DNA of 64,000 nt from positions 203,930,618 through 203,994,617 of the forward strand of contig CP136065.1 of NCBI GenBank assembly GCA_032622095.1. Direction: 5' to 3'. The notes under the pieces were generated by a model, which did no database searches, was not told where the DNA came from, and saw nothing but the letters and a program-made list of their open reading frames with translations. A program made the position numbers and the translations under genes. Numbering within the stretch: position 1 is the stretch's first letter; every line of letters starts with the position of its first letter. Origin of the DNA: Siphonodentalium dalli (Eukaryota; Mollusca; Scaphopoda; Gadilida; Siphonodentaliidae). Of the stretch, positions 1-10,894 are shown one piece after another.

Positions 1-154
1 GTGAATCGGCTTCCAACTTGCCCAAGATGTGAGTTTCTTGTAAAAAGATAATGTCAATGGAATTAAAACAGATAAGCATTTTCAAAAGGCGCTGTTTTTG
101 GGTACTGCCCAGGCCATTGCAGTTGAGTGAGGCTATTTGTAAATTCGCCATCAT
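1..154 (-). CDS. ORF2 of element A, N-terminal fragment (AP-type endonuclease start)
   Basis: The fragment opens with a double ATG at 154-149 followed by ANLQIASLNCNGLGS and then DIIFLQETH. These are the first two catalytic blocks (Asn and Glu) of the AP endonuclease-like domain that nicks target DNA for target-primed reverse transcription. The start is chosen by homology with the ORF2 starts at 15472 and 56710. The frame stays open to the window edge, so the remaining 1,000 or so codons are unseen. Directly upstream the sequence switches into the piggyBac-like insertion at TTAA, so this start is now cut off from its own ORF1. Confidence 0.8.
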   Translation of the reverse strand, partial: MMANLQIASLNCNGLGSTQKQRLLKMLICFNSIDIIFLQETHILGKLEADS

Positions 155-248
155 TAACCCTTTGAACCCTGGCTCCCCACAACGATCGACACCCTGACCC
201 TGGGCTCCCAGTGGTATTTTTTATATTGTGGCCAGTGTTGTTTAGATG

Positions 249-1062
249 TATGGTGTTGTTTATGTTCAAGTGGTGTCACATTTCTGAAACTTTAGATGTA
301 TGTTCCCCATGGACAACTGATTATTTTACGATCTGGTTACATTGCCACGTGGTCACTCCCTGGTAACGGTTGCTAGGCATCTACCCGATATTGAAAGTAA
401 AATACAATTATAGCTTTTACGGTCGTAATTCAGCCAAGGAAATGGCGTTTTTGATACAGTCAACACCCGATTGTGAAATTTGAGATATATCTGGCCAGAA
501 GTCTGATCCTAACTTGTATTTAAGGGTAGCAACGGTTGCTAAGCAAATATCCCATTTGATCGAATGACACCATTGCCTGCGAATCCAATTGTATTATGCC
601 CCAATTTAGACATTCTTGGCATGCACATGCTGATGGTTATGTTCAAATGGTGCTACAGTTCTGAAATTTTACAGGTATGTTCCCATGGGCCACTGTGTAT
701 TTTTTTAGAACGGTATACTTTGCCTCACGATCACTCCCTGGTAACGGTTTCTAAGCAACTACCCGGAACTGAAAGTATAATGCAATTATAGCTTATAGCG
801 TCGTATAATTCCGCGCTAAGAAACGGCATTTTCTATGCAGTCAATACCCTATTGTGAAACTGGAGATACATCAGGTGAGAAGATTGAACCTGTAGTTTGT
901 ATTTAACGGTATCAATGGTTGCTAAGCATATAGCCCAAGTGATCGAATGATACCACTTCCCTGTGCATTCAATGGCATACGTCCCGTTTTAGACATCGCC
1001 TATAGGGCACGGTGATGGTCATGTTAAAATGGTGCCACGAGTCTTAAACTTTACATAATTGC
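249..1062. repeat. Tandem repeat of about 385 bp, just over two copies
   Basis: Units begin near 249, 638 and 1016 and share diverged blocks such as TTATGTTCAA(A/G)TGGTG, the ACTCCCTGGTAACGGTT block and a GATCGAATGA(C/T)ACCA block in the same order. The third unit is only a stub. No coding potential was seen. Confidence 0.7.
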
Positions 1063-1907
1063 TCAATAATGCACGATTTGACCACGTGTTTGTGATGTGC
1101 ACGCGCAAGTAGATCGGACTAGATGGTATTGTGACCATGCAACCCATTTCCACAGTACTACTCTGGCGCAATAGTCCAGTGCTTTTATGAGAAAATAGGA
1201 CTGAACCTCAAAATAATTGCAACACAAAAGATTTTGTTTTATTTTGGTTGGGAGCATCATAGAGTATACTCAGCTAAAAATCAACAAAAATCTGAACATG
1301 CGAAATGGCCTTTTTGAGGCAAAAAGTGGCGAAAATGATGAAATTTTTTTGAAAAATGGAGATTAACATTTTTTTTTAATAACTCTTGATGTAAACATAC
1401 AATTGTTATATTTTCACAATGATAAACTGTGGTACAGTTGTATCCAAGATTTTGTATCATTTTATTCTATAAATATTGATTAAATCTTTGAAATTTGGGT
1501 CAAAAAGTTGAAAAATTTGCCAAAATTCAGTGAAAACTGGAAGTCTACAATAACTCTTGATGCAGTTGTAAAATTGTCATAACTGGGCTTGGAACTATTG
1601 TTATATAGTTATATCCACAATTGTGGGATTTTTTCATGTTGTTACTACAACCAAATAATCAAAATATTTTAGGGTGAAAAGATGTAAATATGTCAAGAAA
1701 TCAGAGAAAAATGGAATTTCACATTACATGTTTATGCATTAGAAAATTGCCATATTTGGAGTTGGACTGTTGTCAGTCAGTTATATATGGGATTTCCATC
1801 AATTTTGGGCCAGGTTGTGGTATCAATGACACTACGTTGTCCATATCTTGTGGCAAAATAGTGAAAAAAGAGAAAAAAATATAGAAATTCATTAAACAAA
1901 TATAGAA

Positions 1908-2010
1908 TTTTGAAAAAATAATAAGTCTGGATAGATCGTTCTGATTTTCAGTCTATGCATTTTGAAAAAATAATAAGTCTGGATAGATCGTTCTGATTTT
2001 CAGTCTATGC
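1908..2010. repeat. Perfect tandem duplication of 52 bp
   Basis: Positions 1908-1959 and 1960-2010 are identical apart from the last base. The absence of divergence shows a recent duplication inside otherwise decayed transposon DNA. Confidence 0.9.
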
Positions 2011-2540
2011 CTCCATTTCACTGTTGCCGAAAGGCTGTGTGTTCGAACAGTCAACACCTTGGCATTCCCCACAAGACATAGAACACATAATTCCATGTTT
2101 TCGGCATGTGCACCTATTGCTTTTGCAGTCCGTTTTACATTTACAACGAATGATGTTCAGTAGTTCTTTTGGAGCTGGTGGTTCCTCATATTTGATAGGA
2201 TTACGCCGCCCATCATTAACCTGCCAATCTCCAATCAGTTGGTTCCAAATTAAGCCCCTTCCAACACTGCACCTGGTGATAGTGTATGTAAATGAAATCC
2301 TTTTCTACCTAAAAGTCTGACACAGCAGGTTACATCACTCTGGTCGGCGCTTTGGCAACAGTGATAAGCCTCTGAAACAAGAGTTGTGGGTCGATGTGTA
2401 CAACATCGTTGTCGATCTTGAGAGACGGAGCACTCATTATTATTGCTTGGGATGTTCGCTTGAATACATAACTCATAACATCTTTCCCTCCCATGTTCAT
2501 AAGGATCTTTTTCAGTGCATTTATGAGAATAAAGTGACAA
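2010..2540 (-). pseudogene. Decayed protein remnant with a CXC (tesmin/TSO1-like) cysteine cluster
   Basis: The minus strand reads an open stretch (2540-2250) and then, after a frame change near 2250, a Cys-rich segment at about 2180-2030 with spacing C-x-C-x3-C-x4-C-x-C-x6-C-x3-C-x2-C-x4-C (key part IIRCKCKTDCKSNRCTCRKH). Similar clusters preceded by a Pro-rich PPAPKELL stretch occur in uncharacterised, transposon-associated invertebrate proteins, which is knowledge recalled rather than searched. It does not match the Cys-rich tail of piggyBac transposase as I know it. Function is unknown and the copy is broken. Confidence 0.5.
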
Positions 2541-4830
2541 ACCTCAAACTAATTGCAAGACAATTTTTCTTAGCAGGAATAAGTCTATTAACCAATTATA
2601 AACAACATACTAAAAATTTAAAAGGATCAAGAAAGGAGAAATTGATGAATTTTGTGAAATAAATTTAGTAAAATTTGGTAAAATACCCATTTTATAGCTT
2701 TTCAAGGATGTTTATATAAAACTTCATTTCACATGTCCTTCCATTTATATATCCATTTTGTTGAGTACACAATCCTGATTACAGAACAGAAACATTTTCC
2801 AGATATGTTGAGAATTTTTCGAGTTATGTGCCTCCAAAAATGGGAGTTTGTCTAATTTCGGAGCCTCAATTTCTGAAGAATTAGCTAAAATCCATATTTT
2901 AGGGTCTAGTATTTTTAAAACTAGAGAACAATGAAGGGATATCTTACTGTTGTATTAGTTACCTCACTATATTGTGCACAAAAAATGATTTCTTTATGCA
3001 TCTATGATCGAGAAGACAAAAATATTCTTAAACAAAATGTGTGTTCCATTGTATTGACGTAGCCAAATTTGCCTTGTGACACAGAACTGGTGTGATGAAA
3101 TACCATATTTGAGGTCATACAACTCAATAAATTGATATCCATATGCCCTGTATTTCTCATAACCTATTACATATACTAGGTTAAATACACTGTGCTGGAA
3201 TTGCTAAACACATATGTGCCATAATCAACTTATGGCCCTATGAATCCTTTGTATTTACTCTTTTTCCAAAAATGCCATTTTGGACTGTTTTGTGGTGTTT
3301 TTATCCATTTTAAAGTTTTTTGTATGCACAAATAGTAAACAACAATGAATACAATTAGTGTTTAACGTGTAAAATCATTTGAACGTTCCTCCTAAAACAC
3401 TTAGTGTTGGAAAAAATATGATTACATTGGTTATGCCAATCAACAGTCACTGGATTTCACATATTTTTCAAGAAACTGACTCCAAATTTGAATGTTGGTA
3501 ATGGGTATAGGTGAAATCACAAAGGCTATGATCTTGTCACCATATTTTAGTCATTGGAGACAAAGGGTTGTTTTATTCCAGTTTGTGCAGATTATTCTTG
3601 CATGGTAAACAGTTTAGTACTTTAATAATTATTAGATGTTTATTTAGAACTTTATCAGCATGTTATATAGAACCAGCCCGAAATAATGATTCGCCATTTC
3701 GCCATTGAGTTACAACAAAAAGGATCGTAGCTCTAAATATGAACATCAAAACAGGAAGCAGTTTACTCTGTATGAAAGAATAAGGTTTGTAGGAGCTGGT
3801 GATGTTAAAGTTTTATGCATCAAGGTCCATATTTTTTAGATTTTGTCAATATGGTTTCCCCTACCCCATTTTTCAGATATTCAAATTTGGCATTAGTTTC
3901 CAGAAAAATTAGTGAAATTCAGTGACATTCATTGACATATCCAACGTAAGGCATTTATTTCAACACTAAAGTGTTTCAGGAGGAAAGTTCAAATGATTTT
4001 GCACATTAAACATACATTATTTTTACAATTTATACACAAACCTTTAAAAATGAACAAAAAACGCCCCAAAATGGCATTTTTAGATGAGTCAATTCTAAAG
4101 ATTCATAGGGCCATAATTTGATTTTCTACACCATGCTTTGGGAAATTCCTTTACAATGTGTTTAACGATGTATACTTAAGTGATTGTGAGAAAGACAGGG
4201 AATATAGATATATAATTATTGATTTGTATGACATCTAATATGCTATTTCATCACGCCGGTCCTGGACCACAGGCAAATTTGGCTGTCCATACAATGGTGG
4301 AACACACATTTTGTTTAAGAATATTTTTGTCCTCTCAATCATAGATGCATAAAGAAATCATATTTTGTGCACAACCTAGAGAGGAAATGACTAAAACAAC
4401 AAGGAATCCCTTCATTTTTCTTTATTTTTTAAAATACAAGACCATAAAAAATGGATTTAAATAATTTTGAGAAATTGAGCCTCCGAAATTAGACAAACTC
4501 CAAATTTTGGAGGCACAAAACTAAAAAAATACTGAACGTATCTAGGAAATGTTTTCTGTTCTGTAATCAGGGTTGTGCACTCTACAAAATGGATATATAA
4601 ATGGAAGGACATGTGAAAGGAAGTTTTTTATAAACATCCTTAAAAAGTTATAAAATGAGTATTTTACCAAATTTTGACAAATTTATTTCACAAAATTCCT
4701 AAATTTCGCATTTCTTGATTCTTGTTGATTTTTAGTATATTATTTGTGATGGGTTAAAGTATTTATTCCCACTGAGAAACTTTGTGTTGCAATTATTTTG
4801 AGGTGAAACCATAAATGCACTGGACAACAA
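2505..4830. repeat. Long imperfect inverted repeat, arms of about 1.1 kb
   Basis: The left arm (about 2505-3640) and right arm (about 3700-4830) are reverse complements at roughly 80-85% by eye. Matching anchors are 2512-2530 with 4805-4825, 2735-2800 with 4545-4600, 2830-2870 with 4460-4500 and 3240-3410 with 3950-4110. A third partial copy of the outer end lies at about 1165-1300. The structure could fold into a very long hairpin. It may be a fold-back element nested within the piggyBac-like block. Confidence 0.7.
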
Positions 4831-5308
4831 TGTCAAAACGTGCAGTTGTATAACGCATATTTATGTACTATGGAGATCCTTGATGCGATTGTATCATTTC
4901 ACAAAAATCCATACATTTATCATTTTATCCTATGCGCATGCGCGAAACAAATCGACTCAAATAAGAAACTGCGCGCGCCTTCCTCACATATGACAGAACA
5001 CTGATTATGTATGCAATACTAATTTTAAACAAAAAGAATGATCGAAATGGTGTCTTTCTACAATCCAGTGAACCGCGCAACAATGTAGAGCTTTACCCGA
5101 ATCGCTTCAAATAATGTATGTTTGTTGAATTCTGCGCTGTGCGCATGCGCATGTTTTTCTACCCCAACTAGTCGGCATCAAACTCATACACATGCACCCA
5201 TGGCACTGCTGAAGTTCCTTGGATCATTTACATAGATATAAGTGGATATACCAATGGTTATAACATGTATACACATGCTACATAGGTTTATGATGTCACT
5301 GAATGCTG

Positions 5309-5377
5309 CTGGCCGCTTTTGCGGCCAGTCGGGTGTATGAACGTTTTCTGGCTGGCCGCTTTTGCGGCCAGTCGGGT
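5309..5377. repeat. Twin 20-nt palindromes next to the right transposon end
   Basis: CTGGCCGCTTTTGCGGCCAG occurs at 5309-5328 and 5352-5371, each followed by TCGGGT, 43 bp apart and ending immediately inside the right TIR. Sub-terminal repeats of this kind can act as transposase binding sites. The left end lacks them, which makes the two ends asymmetric. Confidence 0.75.
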
Positions 5378-5389
5378 TCAAAGGGTTAA

Positions 5390-6148
5390 TGGTTGATATC
5401 AAACAAAAAGACACCACAGCAACGCCCACCAAAATGAAAAAAGAAGCAAGGGAGAAAATTGAGGCAACGCGGGCGCAACCCTCGCCGGCCCGTGAGCGCT
5501 GGCGTACCGACGCACACGAACCAACAAATAAGGCCCCCGCGCTAACCACAACAAACACCGATAAATGTGCAGGGTCGCAGAGTGCGCTAAACTCTGACGA
5601 CCCAACGTTAAAATAAACGAAAAGCGCGGACAGCACATCGACAAACTCGATCGAGCAGAATGCAGTCTAAATCGGCCACAATCTGATCGACCAAGCAAGT
5701 CGACACACCGCCCACAAACAATAGAAATTATAGATAACAATGAGACAGTGCGACAACGATGCCGGTCAGCAAACGAACAGCGGATTACCGGTGAACGAAA
5801 CCCGCCGGGCAAAGTCGCCACACCCGTCAACAAAGTCTAAAAGTGCAGGGTCACCGAGTGCGATACACTCTGGCGACCAAGCACTAAGAGACCAAAATGA
5901 AATAACACTGAGTGGCCGGCACAGCGACAAACCCGATCGAGCAGAGAACGGCTTTAATTGGCCGCAATCTGATCGACCGCGAATGTCGACATACCGTCCA
6001 CCCACAAAAGTACACACATACAACAAAACACAGGGGAAATCAGGGACGGTCCAAGGTCGGGGTGGGGGTCGCATAAGAAGAAGAATAGTCCGTGTAAACA
6101 GTTCCAAAATCCTGAAAATTGTTCCTTGTAGCCCCATGTTAGAGTAAC
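5390..6148 (-). other. Inter-ORF spacer of element A with duplicated hairpin unit
   Basis: This 0.76-kb stretch lies between ORF1 and the (displaced) ORF2 start. It contains two copies of a unit of about 280 bp, each carrying a hairpin (5572-5603 and 5849-5878) of the form GGTCACCGAGTG...CACTCTGGTGACC. The same layout occurs in elements B and H, with one copy in C. Reading frames across it are interrupted, so it is treated as non-coding. Confidence 0.65.
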
Positions 6149-7134
6149 TCAGCCAACAGAAACAACCGACGAAACATCAGAATCCATGGAGTGGTAATCT
6201 ACTTCGTCTGGCTCGCCTTTCATGCGCTGCATGTTCCCGTCGTAATCGGAAGAAGAATCAGATGAGTCGTGGTTCCTCTTCAAAGACCCCCTCGACTCCT
6301 GCACATCGAAGACATCCTCCTGTGTGTCAGCAGGGTCGGATGACCCTGCCGCAGGGACAGGAGGTTGCGGACCGGGAGGGGTGCCAGCCTCCGAGTCAAC
6401 TGACGCCAGTATATCCCGCTGTGTCGCGGTGGATAACTCCACCGGAGGGACAGCGGGGGGAGGCTTACCCCCTGTTTCGCAGCGGAGTCCTCCGCTGGAG
6501 TGACAGGGGTCGCTCCCAACAAGCCTACGGGAGACCGGGTCTCCGGCGGGGGGGGGTCCTCGGCGGGGGGTCCCGCTCGGACAAAGACACCTCGATCTCC
6601 TGTCCCGTCTCCGTTGACACCACAACCAGAGGGGGCACAGGAGGAACAGGAGGGGGAAGCTCACTCCCCTGCCCCCCAACAGAGTCCTCTGTCGGAGGGT
6701 CAGGGGTCTTACCCAAAATCTCCTTCTGAATCATGGATACCGGTGTAGCCACCCGCGCGTATGTCCTTGGAGGGGCCCTCCTGGTCCCAGAAGGGCTCTC
6801 CCTGTGTTGGGCACGACGCGTCCTTACTGTGATGGCCAACACATTTACAAGTAAAACAGAGGGGTGGCCGCCCCGGAATAAGGACTGGGCAGATGCCCCC
6901 TACCAACTTCCAAGAAAGGAGGAATCATCTGAAACTTTTGGAAGGAACACGTCATGGTGACAATTCTCTCGCTGGTCGTGAATACCGATTGGTCCACCTG
7001 CATGGTCACATCTCTGAGAGTATGAATGGTGCCATATCCCCCCGAGAGCTCGAACAATGACCTCATTGGACACAAAGTAAGGCACCCATAGAATGCGCAT
7101 TTGGAATCTTTTTTCAAAAAACGGTTTAAATGAC

Positions 7135-10100
7135 AAGTCCACACCGAAATGGAAAGAATGGATGCCTCCGGTTCCACACCGAAATGATTGTATCAAAACA
7201 TAACAAGGGCAGAGGTTACTGGAAATTCAATAATTCCCTTTTAAAAGACACAGAATTTATTAAAATAATAAAACAATCAATTATTGATTTGAAAACCCAA
7301 TATGCCAGCCCCCCCCCTATAACCAAAATGTAATGAATTTCCCAAATAGCGAAATAAAATTTAAAATAAATGATCAATTATTTTGGGAAACCCTATTACT
7401 GACCCTTAGGGGGAAAATAATAAATTATGCATCTAAAAAAAAAAAGAAAGACACAGAAAAAGAACTAAACTTAAACAAAAAAATAAAGGAAATTGAAGAG
7501 GAAATAAAAATAAACCCCACTAATTACATCAACAAACAAAACCAATTGGAAACATTAAATAAGGAATTAGAACAAATTAGAAACATAAAAATTGAAGGAA
7601 TAATAATACGGTCTCGAGCAAATTGGATGGAATTAGGAGAAAAATCAACAAACTATTTCTGTAACCTTGAAAATAAAAACTATGTAAACAAAAATATCCA
7701 AGAATTAAAAACAGAAAATAATGATACTATCGTAGAACAAAAGGAAATACTAAATAGACAAAAGGACTTCTATAAAAAACTTTATTCAGCAAATAATTCT
7801 GTAAATTATAGTCATGAAAACATTACAAAATATATTGACCTAAGTATAATTCCAACTCTTACAGAAGCAGAATCTATGAAATGTGAAGGCCCAATCACAA
7901 TGACAGAACTGGTCAAAGCGCTTAAAAAAACAAAAAATAACAAAAGTCCTGGGGACGATGGTTATACAACAGAATTTTTCAAAGTTTTTTGGGTAGACTT
8001 AGGCCATTTTCTTCTACGCTCTATCAATTATGGATACGAAACAGAACAACTGTCACTCTCACAAAAGAGGGGTATAATAACATGTTTACCTAAACCAGGA
8101 AAACCAAGATGTTTCTTAAAGAACTGGAGACCAATAACATTACTAAATACCTCTTATAAACTAGCTTCCTCCTGTATAGCGGAACGGATAAAAAATAACT
8201 TAAATTACTTAATAAACGAAGATCAAAAAGGATTTATATCGGGTCGTTTCATAGGGGAAAACACAAGATTGATATATGATATTATGTTTGAAACCAACAG
8301 CCAAAATATTCCAGGAATGATCATGATGATCGACTTCGAAAAGGCATTTGACACAGTCTCTTGGCAGTTCATATCAAAAGTCCTTGATATCTTTAAATTC
8401 GGAGAGTCCATTAAACGATGGATTAAATTATTTCAAAACAATTCAGAGGCGAGTGTGATAACAAATGGACACTTTTCACCTAGATTTAAATTAGAAAGAG
8501 GGTGTAGACAGGGAGATCCAATAAGTCCATATATATTTATCCTGTGCGTAGAAATTCTTGGATTAGCAATCAGAAAAAATAACTTGATAAAGGGTATTAG
8601 TTTATGGGGTGAGGAATTTAAAATATCCCAATATGCTGATGATACTTACCTATTGCTAGACGGAAGCGAACAATCAATGAAAGAAGCCTATATAGTTCTA
8701 GAATGGTTTTATACAATATCTGGCTTGAAAATAAACATGCAGAAAACAAAAGTTGTATGGATAGGATCAATGAAAGACTCAGATAGACGTTTTTTGTAAG
8801 GAAAACAACCCTGATTGGATTACAGATGGTAAATTTACAGCCCTGGGAGTACAATTCAATATTGATCAAAACAAAATGATTGATGATAATATAATTCCAA
8901 AAATAAATAAAATGAAAAGATTACTAAATATGTGGAACTCGAGAAAACTAACACCTTTAGGCAAAATTACAGTAATCAAATCACTAACAGTGCCAATAAT
9001 TACCCACCTGCTAACTATATTGCCCACACCAGCTGATACATTAATAAAAGAGATAGAGGATATTTTCTTTCATTTTATTTGGAATAAACCAAAAGGAAAA
9101 ATTAAAAGGAACATGTTAAAAAAAGAATATAACGAAGGAGGGTTAAAAATGATTGATCTATTAAATTATACAAAAGGTCTAAAAATCTCCTGGATCAAAA
9201 GAGTATTGACCAAATCAGATAGATGGACTTTGTTCTTCACTAAAAATATCCCCGAATTCTACTTCCAAAGTGGTGCAAATGATATAAATACAATAAATAA
9301 AATAAAAAACCCATTTTGGAAGGATATAGCAAAAACATGGTCTGAATATAATAGTTTAATTAAACCTATATACATACAAGACATTTTAAATGAACCAATA
9401 TGGCACAATTCAAAAATTGAAATAGGATATATAAAACCATGGCACAAAAAAGGTATTGTTTATATTAAAGACTTGCTAAATGAACATGGTAATTTCTTCA
9501 CTCATGAACAATTAAAGTCAAGATACAATATACAGGCAACATTTATGGACATAATTAGAATAAAAAAATCAATACCTAAAGAATGGAGTGCTAAAATCGC
9601 AAATGAAGTCATACAAGTTGAAGAAGGTCCAAATATAACATTGTCCATTCTCTCACTGTATAATGTTAAAAAAGGATGCAAAACATTTTACCAATTATTT
9701 AATAAAAATTTGATAAATGCAACCTCTAATAACAAAATAAAGTGGGCACAATACTTGAATATCAGGCCTGATGAAGACCAATGGCAATCATACTATATGC
9801 TACCATTTCAAACATCAATTGACACAAACCTGAGATACTTCCAATATAGAATCCTTCAGAGGATCCTTACAACAAATCATTTCTTAAAAATTATACAAGT
9901 CATAGATAATGACAAATGTTCTTTCTGTAATATCCATGCCGAGACAATTGTCCACTTGTTTACAGAATGTGAACATGTAACTGAAATTTGGAATAGCCTA
10001 CATACATGGCTAGTGGCAACAGGTCAAACACAACTAGACACATTTTCTAAAATAGATATTATATTTGGAATAAATGGAACAGAGATTATTGTCAACCTGT

Positions 10101-10564
10101 GTATCCAAATAACTAAATTTTCCATATATAAAAGTAAAATTAACAACCAAAGACCATCTTTTATTGCAGTAAAGGCAAACATAAATTACGTCATGCAGAA
10201 TGAAAGATATATTGCACAAACAAACAATTGTCTAGATAAATTTTATGGGAAATGGGCTTCAATTTACCACAGCCTACAAGACTAACATCCTTCAAATGTT
10301 TCTATATTTTATGATTAATATAAATGAATGCATATATACACCATATTCAACCGTCATTACAAGATAATTTAGTACGATCCAAATGTAAATCCACATTTAT
10401 GTACATTAATGTGTTTACACAAAATACCATGTATACATGTTTGACTTTTTATACTCTGTTATTGATACTGATGTAATGTAATGTTTAAAATTGATGTTTC
10501 ATGGGAATAAAGAAATTATAAAAAAAAAGTCCACACCGAAATGGAGAGAATGGATGCCTCCGGT
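7135..10564 (+). mobile_element. L1-like LINE, 5'-truncated, with a 38-bp target-site duplication
   Basis: This is the only long plus-strand element. The target duplication is at 7135-7172 and 10527-10564, with one mismatch in 38 bases. The body starts in the endonuclease-RT linker (GRGYWKFNNSLL) and ends with AATAAA at 10506 and an A tail at 10521-10528. It is clearly more A+T-rich than the surrounding U2-targeted LINEs. It landed in ORF1 of element A, not in a U2 target, so it is a dispersed LINE of the L1/Tx1 group rather than a site-specific one. Confidence 0.85.
7200..10285 (+). pseudogene. L1-like ORF2, reverse transcriptase and C-terminal region, two frameshifts
   Basis: The copy begins with the post-endonuclease motif GRGYWKFNNSLL. 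It then shows the RT core: KSPGDDGYT, NWRPITLLN, the catalytic MIDFEKAFDTVSW, GCRQGDPISP and the active-site YADDTYLLLDG. A C-terminal knuckle CSFCNIHAETIVHLFTEC lies near 9920-9970, and the frame ends at 10285. The frame changes once at about 7309-7316 in a run of C and once at about 8791-8796 in a run of T. Both are single-base slips, so damage is light, but the 5' truncation already made it immobile. The lineage placement is by overall look only. Confidence 0.85.
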
Positions 10565-10861
10565 ACCGGCAGAGCTATCCAAAAAGGAATGGTAAGCTGG
10601 TTCCTTTGCAAATGTTATAAACCACTGGTCAGGCCTCTCCAGCCGGAAAATTGCGTCAATTGAATCCAATTCGACCCCAGCATCCTTAAGTAGCACCGCA
10701 AAGTTGGTAGGCTTTAAAAGCCTAAAGTTTGGTCCGTAGGCCCGCACCTGAACGGTGCGCCCCGCCCTGTCCTCATTGACGAAACTGCCGGCCATCCCTG
10801 ACCGACGGCGAACTAAAGCAATTTAAATGAAACTAGGTCACGCTCAATTTGTAAAAAAATC

Positions 10862-10894
10862 CACTTTGATCTAGCCAAAAGGCCGAGAAGCGAT
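10862..10894 (-). ncRNA. U2: U2 snRNA gene, 5' fragment (first ~33 nt), upstream of element A
   Basis: On the minus strand the sequence from 10894 matches the conserved U2 5' end (ATCGCTTCTCGGCCTTTTGG), followed by a GATCAAAGTG end. It stops where element A begins. One A of the conserved GGCTAAGATC segment is missing here. U2 pairs with U6 and the intron branch point, and this segment normally forms the U2/U6 helix. The fragment cannot make a working RNA by itself, but it keeps the U2 start site and upstream region. Confidence 0.9.

Larger units (their letters stand above)
154..5389. mobile_element. piggyBac-like DNA transposon (degraded or non-autonomous)
   Basis: The block is bounded by TTAA at 154-157 and 5386-5389, with perfect 12-bp terminal inverted repeats just inside: CCCTTTGAACCC at 158-169 and its complement at 5374-5385. 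TTAA duplication with TIRs starting CCCTTT is the signature of piggyBac elements. Removing the block rejoins the inter-ORF spacer of LINE A to its ORF2 start, which confirms an insertion. No piggyBac transposase was recognised. The interior holds tandem repeats, a long inverted repeat and a decayed Cys-rich coding remnant, so it is either a long non-autonomous element or one that has collected other repeats. Confidence 0.75.
6149..10795 (-). pseudogene. ORF1 of element A, split by an L1-like insertion
   Basis: ORF1 encodes the RNA-binding protein of the LINE ribonucleoprotein. The N-terminal piece (10795-10565) starts MAGSFVNEDRAGRTVQV. It is cut at the 38-bp duplicated target of the L1-like element and resumes at 7134 with FKPFFEKRFQMRILWVPYF, the segment shared with the ORF1s of B, C and H. 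A zinc knuckle CFTCKCVGHHSKDASC (C-x2-C-x4-H-x6-C) follows at about 6875-6830 in another frame, then an acidic, Pro-rich tail ending at 6149 with repeats of the PPPAVPPVELSTAT kind. At least two frameshifts are present besides the insertion. The start is set by the matching position of ORF1 in B, D and H. Confidence 0.75.
1..10861 (-). mobile_element. K-type (Keno-like) LINE, element A, interrupted twice and running off the left edge
   Basis: This is a site-specific LINE in the U2 gene whose 5' piece lies at 10862-10894. Reading right to left it has a 66-nt 5' UTR, ORF1 (10795 to 6149), an inter-ORF spacer (6148 to 5390) and the first codons of ORF2 (154 to 1); the rest of ORF2 and the 3' end lie outside the window. 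A plus-strand L1-like element sits inside ORF1 and a piggyBac-like element sits exactly at the ORF2 start codon. Membership rests on the same ORF1 knuckle, the same spacer hairpins and the same ORF2 N-terminus as elements B and H. It is inferred to be dead. Confidence 0.85.

Noticed and set aside
5040-5390. Possible rRNA or tRNA target at the end of element A
   Set aside because: The apparent palindromes belong to the end of the TTAA-bounded transposon; no rRNA or tRNA sequence is present.
5184-6137. Several overlapping minus- and plus-strand frames of 120-150 codons
   Set aside because: They fall in the K-type inter-ORF spacer and the piggyBac end. Similar-looking frames in B, C and H do not align as one protein; the signal is RNA/DNA repeat structure.
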